Shown here piece after piece: positions 22,560 through 35,378 of a DNA stretch of 64,000 nt (position 1 is its first letter; every line of letters starts with the position of its first letter). The stretch covers positions 273,650,045 through 273,714,044 of the forward strand of contig NC_059072.1 in NCBI RefSeq assembly GCF_020497125.1, read 5' to 3'. The DNA is from Mauremys mutica. Taxonomy: Eukaryota; Chordata; Testudines; Geoemydidae. Made by a program: the position numbers and the translations under genes. The notes below the pieces were generated by a model. That model ran no database searches. It saw only the letters and a list, made by a program, of their open reading frames with translations, and had not been told where the DNA came from.

Positions 22560-22919
22560 CATTCACCTACTCTATTTTGGAATTTGGCCCTACTAGTGAA
22601 AAAGTTTTTCCTAATGTCCAACCTAAACCTCCCCCTCTGCAACTTGAGACCATTACTCCTTGTTCTGTCATCTTCTACCACTGAGAACAGTCTAGATCCA
22701 TCCTCTTTGGAACCCTCTTTCAGGTAGTTGAAAGCAGCTATCAAATCCCCCCTCATTCTTCTCTTCTGCAGGCTAAACAATCCCAGTTCCCTCAGCCTCT
22801 CCTCATAAGTCATGTGCTCCAGTCCCCTAATCATTTTTGTTGCCCTCCGCTGGACTCTCTCCAATTTATCCACATCCTTCTTGTAGTGTGGGGCCCAAAA
22901 CATGGAGTACCTCAGCTCC
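22560..22919 (-). mobile_element. CR1 LINE fragment, minus strand
   Basis: The minus-strand frame 22921-22553 reads [19 protein letters not shown], then [33 protein letters not shown] and [10 protein letters not shown]: the C-terminal CR1 reverse transcriptase region and the start of the 3' part. It is truncated at both ends and lacks the 3' tail. The frame is open over about 115 codons, so this is one of the less decayed pieces. Confidence 0.92.
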
Positions 22920-22924
22920 ATGGG

Positions 22925-23550
22925 TATCGTCCATCTCTCTGGGGTAGACAGCCAGTGGCAGTTCCAGCAGTTCCTTCATGGACTCTGTCTCCCCTGGGTT
23001 CAGGTCGCTGCCTGGTTTGGCAGCAGAGTCAGAGGCCTGCAGTGATCAAGGTATGTCTGTCTCCTTCCCCTACTCAGCTCCAACTGAGCTGGAAGGCTCC
23101 ACCTGAGCCTTTTGTACTTCCTGTCCTACCTCTCCACTTCCAGGTGGGAGGGGTGAGCCCAGCCTGAGTCTTTCCACCGGGGCACAGAGTGTGGTCCTTC
23201 CCTTTCTCTCTTGGAGGGAGGTGACACCACCTCACTATTGTTATATATTGATTTCCCCCTCCCCCAGCACGAATACATGACTCTCAATAGGGGTTACAAT
23301 TGTGCATGGATTAGATTTAGGGCTAGATTTTCAAACTCAGGTGAAAAGATCAATATATAAGCAAAAAGACTTTATTCAACAAACAGCAGCACACAAATCC
23401 AAACATAAAGTTGAAATTCACAGAAGACAGTTCCCAATGTTTTAAAAATGTTCTGGTCTCTGTTTTAGAGAACATGGATCAAAACTTAATATTAGACAAT
23501 GGGTGTTCTCTAGACTCAGGCTTACAGCTCTAGAAGGCACAAAAAAGCTA
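22925..23550. other. Unassigned sequence, GC-richer first half
   Basis: The stretch 22925-23230 is rich in 'ctccc' and 'ctgagc' phrases and looks like part of a repeat cut by the CR1, but I cannot name it. No gene seen. Confidence 0.4.
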
Positions 23551-23886
23551 CCACATATTGTAAAATCAATATGCAGAAGAAAACACTTCAAAATTTCAGT
23601 GTGAGATATAGCAGGATGAGAGCATGGTGGATAATATTCTTTCATACAGATTTATGTATCTTGAAAACTGCCTCTGCGTATGTAAGATGACTACCGTTAC
23701 CTCATGGTTGTTTTGTTTCCACATATTGTAAAATCAATATGCAGAAGAAAACACTTCAAAATTTCAGTGTGAGATATAGCAGGATGAGAGCATGGTGGAT
23801 AATATTCTTTCATACAGATTTATGTATCTTGAAAACTGCCTCTGCGTATGTAAGATGACTACCGTTACCTCATGGTTGTTTTGTTT
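23551..23886. repeat. Perfect 168-bp tandem duplication
   Basis: 23551-23718 and 23719-23886 appear identical base for base. No transposon ends lie at the borders, so this is a local duplication. The absence of differences means it is very recent, polymorphic, or an assembly artefact. Confidence 0.93.
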
Positions 23887-23990
23887 CTGCCACTGTACTC
23901 TTAGGTTTCATATTGACACTATTACACATGTACTAGTAAAGACTGGTAAGCTTTCATATACCTATAGAATAGTGTATCTTTACTCACTTA

Positions 23991-24860
23991 GGGCATGTCT
24001 ATACTATAAGCTTAAGTTGATTTATATTCGCTTGACTTACAGCACAGTGGTTCACGTCCATACTGACCTCCTACTGTTGGTGGTGTGCATCCTCTCCAGG
24101 AGCGCTTCCACTGACTTAAGAGGGGAAAAATGGGGGGCTAAGACCCTGAGCTCCGGGTCCGAATGCAGACTCCTGCTGGAACCCAAGCTTCCCCCTGAGC
24201 TTCCAGCTTTCCACTTCCCTCCGGGAGCATGCCAGCCACTTGGGCTTTTGGTTTCCTGCTGGGAGCACAGCTTTTCCCTGGTTTCTTAGCTCCACACAGC
24301 TCCTCAGGCTTCTGGCTCCCTATCTCCCATTGGGAGCATGGCTGCCCCCTGGGCTTTTGGGTCCCCACTCCCTGCCTGGATCATGGCAGCCATCCGGGCT
24401 CTCAGTTCCTTGCTGGGAGCATAGCTGCCCCCTGGGTTCTCAGCTCCTCGCAGTTCCCTAGGCTCCCAGCTCCCCACCCCTTGTTGGGAGCATGGCTGCA
24501 CCCTGGACTCTTACCTCCCTGTTCTGTTGGAGCAAGGTGCCTAGGCAGCAGCCCAGCTGGCAGCATGTAACTGAGAGCCCGGAGGCAGTCCAGCTGCAAG
24601 CAGGAAGGACTTTCTTGTCAATTTCATAGCTCCAACATGAAAAGAATGACATCCAATAACCAGTGTAAGTAAAACAGTATCTACATGGACCCTGTGTTGC
24701 CTAACTACCCTGACAAAAGCTCTACCGCTCTTGTGGAGGTGGAGTTATTATGTCATTGTAGTAGGGCACTTACATTGGTGGGAGCAAGGCTATAGTGTGA
24801 CATAGTTAGGTTGACATAAGCTGCCCTACGATGACCTAACTGTGTAGTGTAGACTAGGAC
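23991..24860. mobile_element. TTA-flanked MITE with internal minisatellite
   Basis: Termini gggcatgtctatacta and, inward from the right, gtcctagtctacacta (12 of 16 match), flanked by tta at 23988-23990 and 24861-24863. A 3-bp TWA duplication plus the 'gtctacac' type of end suggests a non-autonomous PIF/Harbinger element. The middle (24175-24530) is a minisatellite. No coding capacity. Confidence 0.65.
24175..24530. repeat. Imperfect minisatellite
   Basis: Roughly 60-70-base imperfect units around 'gggagcatggctgcccc' and 'ctgggct', repeated five or six times inside the MITE. Open frames on both strands here come from this repeat structure. Confidence 0.75.
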
Positions 24861-24863
24861 TTA

Positions 24864-25102
24864 GAGCAGGTCTACACTAGAAGCTCTACAGTGCTCCAAG
24901 TCCGGTGAAGATGCTCTATGCTGACGGGAGAGTGTTCTCCCATCGGCATAATTACTTTACCGCCACAAGAGGCAGAAGTTATGCAGTGTGGACAGTTCTT
25001 AGGTTGCTGTAACTTGCATTGCTCATGAGAGTGTCTTTTTCATAACCCTGAGAGACTTAAGTTAGATCAGCTTAAGTCTTAAGTGATAGTCTAGACCTGT
25101 CC
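24864..25102. mobile_element. TTA-flanked MITE, abutting its neighbour
   Basis: Termini gagcaggtctacacta and, inward from the right, ggacaggtctagacta (about 12 of 16 match). They are flanked by tta at 24861-24863, shared with the preceding element, and at 25103-25105. Length 239 bp, no coding capacity. Assigned to the Harbinger-type MITEs from the duplication size and end type. Confidence 0.65.
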
Positions 25103-25317
25103 TTAGTGTATTTATATTTGTTAACCACTTTATTTCAACAAACTGAGATAATGATGTAGTCCACTCTAAGATTAAAGGGCTTGCAGTGCTGCTGAAGAGC
25201 TGCAAATTGCTGATGCCTGCAAGATGAATGGGAGGCAGGGCATTATTCCTCAGCTAGGCTATCAACTTCTCTACCCTATCCATTCCGTCTCCCCACAAAA
25301 CCAACAGCCTCTTCTTA

Positions 25318-25559
25318 GGGCTTGTCTACACTGGCAACATTAAAGCGCTGCTAAGGCAGCACTTTAATGTGGCTTCTGTAGTCATGTTGCAGTGCTTGGA
25401 GAGAGCTCTCCCAGTGCTCCAAAAAAACCCACCTCCTCAAGGGGTGTAGCTACCAGCGCTGGAAGCACAGCGCTGAAACTTGTAGCACTCAGGGGCGTGT
25501 TTTTTCACACCTTGAGTGAGAAAGTTACAGCGCTATAGAGTGCCAGTGTAGACAAGCCC
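25318..25559. mobile_element. PIF/Harbinger-type MITE, perfect ends
   Basis: The 18-bp terminal inverted repeats gggcttgtctacactggc are identical at both ends and are flanked by tta (25315-25317 and 25560-25562). Length 242 bp. The perfect ends make this the best-preserved of the three neighbouring MITEs. A 3-bp TTA duplication is the PIF/Harbinger hallmark. Confidence 0.9.
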
Positions 25560-25562
25560 TTA

Positions 25563-26095
25563 CATTTCTCCATGCATCTAGTATTACTCTCATTTCAGTC
25601 ATCTTTAATTCATGTCATGAAAAGTTCATTAAGGTTGCTTTTACAAATTCGTTGTAAGTGAAGTTATTTGCCGGTGCAAAACTGTGGCCAGAAACATGGA
25701 AGCTATCTATGAAAATCCACCCTGGGTTGTGTAGACTATATATTGTCTAGCTATTGCTAATTTCTGGGATGTCACCTATATAAAGACATTTTGCATATGA
25801 AATGTGTTTCCAAATATAGATTAAGATCCCATTTTATGTCCAAAGCCCTGTTGCACAAGGCAAACTACAAGTGCATATTTGAATTATGTGAACGTATCTG
25901 ATTCTTATTAATCCATATGTGAAAACAGTGGTGCTTGAGTTCAGTAGTTTCATGCAATGTTATCTTATTAAATCTTGTGGTTTTATAAACTAGGTAATAT
26001 TGACTTCTAAGGATAGCACTCTCAAAATCTTTTAAATCTAAAAAGAGTACCTCAGAAACTGACCAATAATATAGATGGTATATGTTGTTTAAATG
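25563..26095. other. Intergenic DNA, nothing recognised
   Basis: AT-rich, with no coding frame and no named repeat. Confidence 0.55.
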
Positions 26096-26098
26096 TCA

Positions 26099-26430
26099 CA
26101 GGTCGACAACCTCTGACACACGACTCGCCAGGGTAAGCACACTGGCGGGCCGGGCCAGTTTGTTTACCTGCTGCGTCATCAGGTTCGGCAGATCGCAGCT
26201 CCCACTGGCTGCAGTTTGCCATCCCAGGCCAATGGGGGCGGCAGGAAGCCGCGACCAGCACATCCCTTGGCCTGTGCCACTTCCCGCCGCCCCCATTGGT
26301 CTGGGATGGCGAACCGTGTCCAGTGGGAGCTGCGATCCGCCAAACCTGCCGACACGGCAGGTAAACAAATTGGCCCGGCCTTCCAGGGTGCTTACCCTGG
26401 CGAGCTGTGTGCCAGAGGTTGCTGACCCGT
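26099..26430. mobile_element. hAT foldback MITE, 'ggtcggcaacc' family
   Basis: Left end caggtcgacaacc, right end ggttgctgacccg. The interior is a long imperfect palindrome in which 'ggccgggccagtttgttta', 'tcccactggc' and 'ccaatggggg' in the left half reappear complemented in the right half. No protein coding; the overlapping open frames on both strands are a by-product of the palindrome. The target duplication is not clear for this copy. Same family: 34332, 35045, 39905, 52018 and 55231. Confidence 0.85.
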
Positions 26431-26584
26431 TTCATACTATCCATAAAAGAAATAATAATTTGTCTTACCCAAATTCTCACATTTCATAAGTATATATTTC
26501 TCTTCAGGACATATTCTGCTGAGGGAACATGTCTCTGGGTCTAATTTCTGGATATGTCCACAATGAAACTGAGCTGTGTGGTTG

Positions 26585-26800
26585 CAGTACATTTCAACAG
26601 TAACTGAGCTAGCTTTAATCTCATTAGCATGGTCACCAATAGCAGCAAAGCTGTGACAGCCTAAGTGCCCGTATGGACTGTACAAGCCCGCCTCGGACCC
26701 TGTTGGGTAATCCATGCTGAAGCCCATGCTGCTGCAGTTTCACTGCTATTGGTATCTGAGCTAGCTAGATTAAAGCTAGGTCCAGTATGTCTACATGGTC
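26585..26800. mobile_element. Foldback MITE
   Basis: Left arm ctagctttaatct and accaatagcag (about 26605-26650) is complementary to a right arm near 26733-26785 (ctgctattggt, agattaaagctag). It is related to the foldback at 10796-11323. The outer limits are uncertain. Confidence 0.5.
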
Positions 26801-29399
26801 AAATCACATCACTCAATTTCCATTTTGTAAACTTACCCTGAGAATAATGGAGGGTTAGAATCAATTTCTCTGTGGTTTAAGAAACCATTACATTACTGAG
26901 ATGAATGCACTAAATATAAAATATTGTTGAATCATCTACAGTGATTTTCGTTACAATTTATCCTTATATTTGTACTTCTTCAGACTCAGTATGGGAATCT
27001 TCAATCTTAAGCTATAATGCATTGTAAAGATGCATACAAGAAAATATGAGGGATTATAGAATGTACTTTTGGTGTTCTTAAAATGAGTTTCAGGTGCTTG
27101 CATAAAAGTGGGAGAACAATGCAGCTGGAACCTCAAAAAGTATGTCTTGTACCTATGAGTTTTGATACTCCACAGCCTCTGGTTCTGAGAAAAGTTCTAC
27201 TGGAAGAGGACATCATGGATGATGTAAGAGAACTGGCAAGAGTTATTATAATGATAGCCGGAGAGTGCTTCTTTCTTATTAGGGTATGATCTGGGATTCA
27301 ATAAATTCTGAGGCATTGGAAAAGATTAATCTAAACTGTGATTATTACCATGTAACAAAAAATATTTTCTTGTTAATATTATGCTGAGAATTGTCAATAA
27401 ATATTGACATTTAAAATAAGATAATATACAAAAAACCAAACAACCAACCAAACAAGCAAACCCTTGAATGTGCTGAGCTGTCAAACTGATGAAAGATAAT
27501 TTGTTAAAAATACCATTTACCCTTTTAAAGCCATTTCTTCCCTCCTGCCCAATCAATTCTTAGCATCATCCCCTCTTTCATGCTTTATTTTTCTGTCTCC
27601 TTCCCTCTTATTTCCTTTTTCCATCCCTCCACTTTCTCTCACTATAGGAAAACAATGCCTTTGTAGCACAAATTACTTCAATATACTGTTTTATATTGTG
27701 TTACAAAACTAACATGGGAGAGATCAAGATTCTCCCAATATAAGCAAATATTATAAATACAAATATGGTAGTGATTCTGGATACTTGAGCCATTCTGTGG
27801 AAAGAAGGTGTGAGGTAAAGGGAAAAATGAAGAAAATAAGTCAAAAGTATTTTTTAAACTTGTCCGGTAAACAGTTTCCATTTCACCTGTTTCTCATCCC
27901 CATGGTAATTACTTTTGAAAACAAAAATCTTTTTCATGCAAATGTTGTATTTTTCCCCTGTTTCAGCTAGAGAGTGTGAGAGGCTGCAGAGGTGTTCTTG
28001 TTTTTGGCAAACATTTTGAAAATTCTCAGTACAGGAGGCACTCAGCAGAGGGGTTCTAGTAACCAAAGAGAGAAGAGAGACCTCCACATTTGAAAAAATA
28101 ACTATGTGGGACCAAATTATGACATCAGTCACTAGCCTGAATAAGGGACAATGTATAATTGCACCATCCCGGGGGGGTCCTGAGCTCAGACCATTACGGA
28201 GTTTCTGTCACCACTTGCCCTGTAATCTTGTGAGCCTTCATGATGTGCAGCTGTGGTTCAGTTCTCTGACATCAGGAGCTTTCCTGCAAGCACAAAGTCT
28301 CAACCTGACTTTGGGTACTTTGAAGACATTTTAGTATAAACATGTGGCTTGGGCAGCCCTTCCTGCTTGACTGCTCACTGCCCTTCTGTGAGATGTAATT
28401 GGGGTTGTAGTACATATTATGAGCACAGTCTTTCTTCTCCCATTGGGGTGTCTGGATCCTGATTGTCACAGTCACTATCGCTGAGTGTCAAGTGCTGAAG
28501 AGAACTGCATAAGGTAATGCATAAATTAACTATGGACTCACTTCCTCCACATCCCTCCAGGGAAGAAGGTTGTCCTCAGAAACACCTAGAGGGAACAGTT
28601 TAAGAGAGCACAGACTGCAATTGTGGATGGTCTTTACATGGGCCATGCAAGTGGAGGAAGACATGACTCCTTGTGCCCTCCCACAGCACAGCATAAGGAC
28701 CAGATACAATGTGGACCACAGTGATTATGCAAATAAAATGATGAGAAATAGAATTCAGAATTAAAGTTATGGTTTAAACCAAACTGTTAAACTTCCCAGC
28801 AGTCTGACTGTTCAAGGTAATCCCATTTTAGTGTACCATAATACACACTAAAGCAGTTACATGATGTGTTTCCCTACATAAAATATATTCATTGCCTTTT
28901 TTAGTGTATTATCATGGGGCCCATTTTAACACTCTATACTCAATGAAAAATCCATTAACTTTACTTTGAATTTTGCCTGTGTAGGAAGTCAACAGGGCAT
29001 TATGAGTTAACTTCTGATCACAGTGAAGCTAATGTCAAATCTCCTATTGACTTCAGTGGAAACAAGAGTTGACATAAGTGTTTTGTGTAGTTATTGCCTA
29101 ATTAAAAATATTTTAAGTGATTCTCAAATTCTGTGGGGGAAAATATTCATTGCATTTTTATTCATTAAAATGTTTATAATTTCTTCAATGTATATATTGG
29201 GAACATGTTCTATAATTAGAAATCATTAGGGTCCTTTGAGCTCTGCATATTTCCTATACTGCTTTGCCTTCTCACCTCAGTTTACAATAGGAAATAATGG
29301 ATGAATAAAGCGATTAAATTAGGTTATGAGGTTTAGATTTAATTTGCCAGCGATTATGTTGTACATTAGTTTAACCCCATCAGCTTGATCCAAAAGTTT
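26801..29399. other. Intergenic DNA, nothing recognised
   Basis: Several short open frames occur (for example 27083-27289 plus, 68 codons), but none has a recognisable domain or an adjoining splice pattern I can support. No named repeat. Confidence 0.5.
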
Positions 29400-29456
29400 T
29401 AAATCTACATGTACAGCACCTAGCATAATGGGGTTTTGGTCCATGTCTGGGGCTAG
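29400..29456 (+). repeat. MIR/CORE-like SINE fragment
   Basis: The phrase gtacagcacctagcataatg followed by ggttttggtccatgtctgg is the complement of the repeat at 6031-6130. Short and old. Confidence 0.5.
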
Positions 29457-32152
29457 TGATTTTAGATACCTCCAATTTTTGTTGTAAAATTTAGGCACCA
29501 AAAATTACTAGTCACTTATGAAAATCTTGGCTCCAAGTCTATATACAGCCAGCGAAATGAAAGTGGCCTGACTAGCCAAGGTGCTGAGAACTATTAGCTT
29601 CTACAAACTTCAAAAGGTGCTGTGGGTACTCTGAGCTTCTGAAAAGTCAGGTCATTTGGACATTTATCCTGTAAACACACACATGCTTAACTTTAATAAG
29701 TGCAGTCAATTTAAATTTAAGCACATGTAATATAATTGAAGGACCAAGACCTTATGAGGTGCCTAAATATGTATTTTTGAGCTTAAATTTAGGCACCACA
29801 GTCTGACATTTTGGCCTGAGAGCACGTGTTTCAGGTGCTGTACGCTGGCAGCTCATCTTAATGTAAATTTGTGGATATTGAGCATAATTGAAAATCAGAT
29901 TCCAGTTGGACATTAAAAGAACTGCAGCATCTGAAATTTTTAAAATGTGGGGCTATGCCTTTATAATACCTGCTATTACACAATAAGGCTAAGTATACGA
30001 AATAAATTAAAACAGTGATTGGAATCATGGTCAATTGCCTTTTCTGGCTTTTCTGTATCTAATAGGACTGGAAAGTAAATGAATGGACATGTCAATCTCC
30101 CTCCCAATTAAGGAATCTACTTGCACTTTCTTGAGCCAATCTGAAGCAGACAAGGGAAAAATACATTGTTGTCAAGGTCTTTTTTGTAGTAAAGTGGAAC
30201 AGAGGCTGATTGAATTCTTTATGAGGACTGAATAGGTAAATAGGGTCAGCAGTAGAATAGTTACTTGAATGAACCCAAGAAGCCCAAAAGGGCAAATGGT
30301 GTACCATTTATCCCTTGATTTGGAATGTATTGATGGAATTAAAGGAGATTATGAGATGTTCATATTCATAACAGTTTCTGTTATTTTATCTGAAAATAAA
30401 AGAGAGCAATTTATAGAAGTGAAAAGAAAAAGCTAGCACATACAACTGTTGAAGATGATTTCTCCATTGACTTTAAGCATTGAAGCATTCCCTATAGAGA
30501 GAGATTTAGAGAGTGGTTTTAATTTAGAGAGAGAGAAATAATCAGGCACATTTATTTTTTAAGATCTTACAGTTCTAATAATATGCAGATTCCATCAGGA
30601 TATCTTACCAATTCATAATTTAAAAGAGAATTCATAATAGCCACCAAATGGTTCATTCACCTCTAGTTTTACTTGATACTTATATAAATAAAAAATGTTT
30701 GTATCTTTTGGGAAGTTTCTTTGATATTTTTTATCTTTAAATATTTAAGTTCCACATGTGGCACAAGGGGCTGTTAACATGAATAAAAGTTATTAATAAT
30801 ACATTTTATGCTGTTAAATATTACATAATTTCCCTGACACATTTTCAAATGTGTAACACAAGGCCATTGTATTCTTGTCTGGCAGCCAACCCTAAACTGA
30901 CAAAACTTCCCCTTATTGTGGAAAGGTAATGAAATCCATAATAGATGGAATCTGACAATGAATAATCTTCTAAAAAACAAGAAAGAGATTGGAAGAAAAA
31001 AGTTATAATACTCTTTGTGGTATGCAATAGTGTTGCTTTAAGATTACTTAAATAGGCTTAACACTTTCATTGAAACTGCTTTTGTCCTCTCTAGCTTAGT
31101 ATAAATTGACATAAAAGTGTGAAATGAGAGACATATAAAAAGTGAAAGGCATTGGACTTTTAGCCAAGAACCTTTGGGCAAAACATGCTTATGACTGTGG
31201 TAATCAGCATCATACAAAAGTGATACACTTAATTAAAAATAAAACATGTAACCCAAGATTGACTTTCTGGGTTCTGAATATCAGACAACACTAAACAAAT
31301 ACTTCTTACAAGTGAAGTGATTAAAAAAAAATAATGAACCATCATTGTTACAGAACAGGTTATACTCTTCTCTTCTCTCCTTCCAAAAGAGAATTATGCA
31401 CAAAACAAAAGTGGTACATATGGTCTTTCTCTTAATGTCAGACACTTTGCATTCTTTTTCTTCCTATTGATAATGGGATAATCATTGCCTCAAAGCTACA
31501 AAAGTTTTCTTGATTGAAGGAGCAACCTAAGAAAGCACTAGACATTTCCAAAATCATGGACAGCTTGACCTAGTTTTGACCCTGGAAAGCTAGGCACAGA
31601 AGCTAAAGACTGAGCGTAGCTAATGAGCAATGCAGCTGCATTTTTTTTGTAGTACTGCCCAGGCATTACTGCACTAGAGATGTGGCAGGCTGGAAATGTG
31701 GAGATAACATGAAGAAAATGCTAAATTATTATGGTAATTCCAAATTAAACAATGCCATCATCAACACATACGTCATTGTGATAATTTAAGATTTTTCAGC
31801 AGTGCCATAAGTAATGCACACAGGCTCCTAGAATACCACAACTGTAAGAAGTCATGAACTTCTGTGAGAGCTAAATCAGGTCCCAGGATCTTTTCTATCT
31901 AGTCATACATCCACTGGGCTATCTGAATACAAATCTGCTCATAAAAATCTCCTGACATTGAAAAAATACAAACAGTAACTGATTTTGGCTTCTATTTTAG
32001 CCTTTTAACGTATTGTGAAGCAGAACAATTGGTGAGTCAGTAGGAGAAACACTTGTAGAATGAAAAGAGGAGAGGAAAAGTTTAAAAAAGGGAAAAGGTA
32101 GGAAAACATTTTTAAAAATAAAGAAAAGAAAAAATAGATCAATGAATAAATT
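29457..32152. other. Intergenic DNA with possible old repeat
   Basis: 29480-29830 contains 'ttaggcacc' phrases in direct and inverted positions, such as occur in old reptilian foldback repeats; I cannot set limits. The rest is AT-rich, with no gene recognised. Confidence 0.45.
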
Positions 32153-33232
32153 TCATAGAATCATAGAAATGTGTGTCTGGAAGAGACATCAATAAGTCAT
32201 CAAATCCAGCCCCCAGCATTGTGGCAGGACAAAGTCAACTTAGACCATCCTTGACAAGAGTTTGTCCAATGTATTTTTAAAAACCTCCACTGATGGGGAT
32301 TCCACAACCTCTCCTGGAAGCCTATTCCACAGTTTAACTACCCTTATAGTTAGAAAGTTTTTGCTAATATCTAACCTAAATCTCCCTTGCTGAAGGTTAA
32401 ATCCATTACTACTTTTCCTACTTTCAGAGGACAGGAGAACAATTGATCACTGTCCTCTGTATAACAGCTGTTAGGATATTTGAAGACTGATATCTGGTCC
32501 CCCCTCAGTCTTCTTGTCTCAAGACTAAACATGCCCCATTTTTTTAAACTTTTCCTAACAGGGCAGGGTTTTTTAAAAATCTTTTATCATTTTTTGTTGC
32601 TATCCTCTGGACTGTCTCCCGCATCTTTCCTAAAGTGTGGAGATCAGAATTGAACACGATACTCCAGCTGAGACTTTACCACTGCCAATAGAGTGGGGAC
32701 AGTTACCTCCCATGTCCTATATATGACTCTCCTGTTAATACACCCCACAGTGATATTAATCTTTTTCACAGCTTGTTTATTTCTCTAGTCTTTATTTAAC
32801 TTCATCTTGTTCAATTCAGACCAATTCTCCAATTTGACAAGGTTGTTTTGAATTCTGATCCCGTCCTCCAAAGTGTTTGCAACCGCTTCCATCTTGGTGC
32901 CATTTGTAGATTTTATAAACATACTCTCCACTCCATTATCCAACTAGTTAATGAAAATATTGAATTGTACCAGACCCAGGACTGACCCCAGAGAGACCCA
33001 ACTAGATACTGCCTCCCTGTTTGACAGAGAACCATTGATAACTACTGTCTGAGTATGGTCTTTCAATTAGTTGTGCACTCACCTTATAGTAAGTAGACCA
33101 TATTTCCCTGATTTGCTTATGAGAATGTCAAGTGAAATTGTGTCAAAAGCCTTACTAAAATAAAGATCTGTCATATCTATTGCTTACCAGCAGCCGCTAG
33201 GCCAGTAACCCTGTCAAAGAAGTAAATGAAGG
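32153..33232 (-). mobile_element. CR1 LINE, old subfamily, minus strand
   Basis: The 3' end is at 32153, with 'tcatagaatcatagaa' repeats on the plus strand. Going upstream on the minus strand, the sequence follows the CR1 3' untranslated and C-terminal layout: 'cctccactgatggggattccacaacctc', the region matching the 'ctatcctctggact' segment, and 'gtcaaaagccttactaaa'. No open frame of length survives. It differs from the other CR1 pieces in the window and represents an older or different subfamily. Confidence 0.88.
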
Positions 33233-33239
33233 TAGTTTG

Positions 33240-34331
33240 ATGTGATTTGTAACAATATAATAATGTAATGTAACATTTTTTTTTCATTTTGAAAACTCAA
33301 ATGCAGTGTAATTTTATAGGACTAAAAGTTGTTTATATACAAATTGTATACTTTTAAAAATATTAATAATATTTATCACTTATCTTCAAGTAGTGGGCAG
33401 GCATTAGCTAATTAAGCCATTTAAAAAAAATAGCATCTCAAAGAACTAAAGCCCAGCTCCAGAAAGGAACTTATGCATCTAAACCACAGAATTAGGTACC
33501 ACTGCAACTCACAAAACCCCCACTCGGCTGCCACCTAACCATGTAGGCACCTAACCTTACTCAGGATCTACATTTTCACTGCAATAGTTCTCTGGGTACT
33601 TAAGAACATATTAACTCCACACAAAGTGGCCTGGAGGAAGGAAGTGCTTGTAACAATCTTCCTTTTAGTGTCACTGGGACAGGGAGCTTAGGAGGAATCA
33701 GACCCTGCACAGGGCAGATGGAGTGCAGTTATTTGGGCTGGGGTGAACCACAGGCAGGATCCTTGCACCAAGGGTGAGGGGCTGGGGAAGACTGGGATAG
33801 TGCCTTTGATTATCAAGGGCAGTGTATCAGGCTTGGGGAAGCAGGGCTCCAGGTGAAACACTCACCCAGGCAAGTGAACTGGCTGTGTTTGCTGGTGGGA
33901 CAGTCTATGGGGATTTGATACAAGTAATCAGGGTTACTGTGTCTGAGGTTGTTTCCACAGCTTTGCAGGCCACACAAGGTATAATGGTTTGCCTAGATCT
34001 AGAACATTCCACTCAGGTGATTGCAGGAGAGAAGGGTAACACTGAGGGCAGGGATGAGTTAGATCAATAACAGATAAAGGTTCCTAATTGCAGGGGTGTT
34101 TGGATATGCTTTGAGCAGAGGCTACAGGAAGTGACTCAGGGTCCAATACTAAATGATGTGGCAAAGGTGGGGATTGTGGGCACTAGTGGTTGATTTGAGG
34201 CTTTACAGGAAAAAAACCTGGGGTATGGACATGCCAGGATATCAAATGGGCTGACCAGTAACTGTCTCAATTCGTCTGGGCATATCCCAGTAATCAGATA
34301 CATGGTATTGCATGGCTACTACAGGCTAACT
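33240..34331. other. Unassigned; possibly 5' part of the YR retroelement
   Basis: 33650-34323 is GC-richer than its surroundings and contains one 82-codon plus frame (33822-34070) without a recognised domain. Its position upstream of the tyrosine-recombinase element is compatible with a gag-like or untranslated region, but I see no motif that shows it. Confidence 0.35.
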
Positions 34332-34652
34332 CAGGAGGCGGCAACCTCTTTTATGTGGCTCGCCGGGGAAAGCACCTTGGTGGGCCGGGCCAGTTTGTTT
34401 ACCTGCCACATCTGCAAGTTCAGCCAATTGCGGCTCCTACTGGCTGCAGTTCGCCGCTCCAGGCCAATGGGGGCGGTGGGAAGCCGCAGCCAGCACATCT
34501 CTTGGCTCGCACCGCTTCCCGCAGCCCCCATTGCCCTGGGACTGTGAACCATGGCCAGAGAGAGTTGCAATCAGACGAACCTGCGGACAAAGCAGGTAAA
34601 CAAACTGGCCCGGCCTGCCAGCAAGCCACGTGCCAGAGGTTGCCGACCCCTG
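34332..34652. mobile_element. hAT foldback MITE with 8-bp duplication
   Basis: Left end caggaggcggcaacc; right end, read inward, caggggtcggcaacc. Perfect flanking ggctaact (34324-34331 and 34653-34660). Palindromic interior as in the other family members. No transposase. Confidence 0.93.
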
Positions 34653-34660
34653 GGCTAACT

Positions 34661-35044
34661 TAAAGTTCTTCCAACGGCCGGGGACATCCGTGTCTTCATA
34701 AGGCTGCACTCCTTAGCTATGCTTGTGTTACAGCTGAAGCTTACCCAGAAAGAAGCCCAGTCTTGTTAGATATATAAATATAATCAGGTGGGCATACAAT
34801 ACATTCAGGGCATTCATTTATTTCTAGCAGTTGTTTTTTGCAGCATCTGTACTTTCAGCCATGCTTGCAAAACACGTTTTGCATCCCATACAGCACATTC
34901 CTGCCACAATGGTGAGGGCAGGTCCATGAGGGGCCAGCAAGATGCAGGGTAGAACAAATGCAACCTGCAGGTAAGCCCTTTATGGGTGACAGAATTCAAG
35001 CCCAGGTGCAAGGGGCGAGCTTCAAGCAGTGGAATGGGCTATGG
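34661..35044. other. Unassigned spacer between two hAT MITEs
   Basis: No gene or named repeat. It may continue the sequence described for 33650-34323. Confidence 0.4.
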
Positions 35045-35378
35045 CAGGGATCAGCAACCTTTGACAATGGCCTGGCAGGGTAAGCCCCCTGGCAGGCCAG
35101 GCCAGTTTGTTTACCTGCCCCATCCGCAGGTTTGGCCAATTGTGGCTCCCACCGGCCGCGGTTCGCCGCTCCGGGCCAATGGGGGCTGCGGGAAGTGGCA
35201 TGGGCCGAGTGATGTGCTGGCTGCCACTTCCTGCAGCCCCCATTGGCCTGGAGCAGCAAACTGTGGCCAGTGGGAGCCACAATCAGCCGAACTTGCGGAT
35301 GCGGCAGGTAAACAAAGCAGCCCGGACTTCCAGAAGGCTTACCTTGGCGAGCCACATGCCAAACGTTGCCAATCCGTG
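35045..35378. mobile_element. hAT foldback MITE
   Basis: Left end cagggatcagcaacc, right end decayed (cgttgccaatccgtg). The flanks ggctatgg and agctaaag are a plausible but degraded 8-bp duplication. The palindromic interior matches the family. It is more diverged at the ends than the copy at 34332. Confidence 0.85.

Noticed and set aside
24138..24652. Overlapping frames in both directions
   Set aside because: Produced by minisatellite units with a period that keeps frames open.
27083..27289. Possible host exon (68-codon frame)
   Set aside because: No recognisable domain, no convincing splice partners and no second exon nearby.
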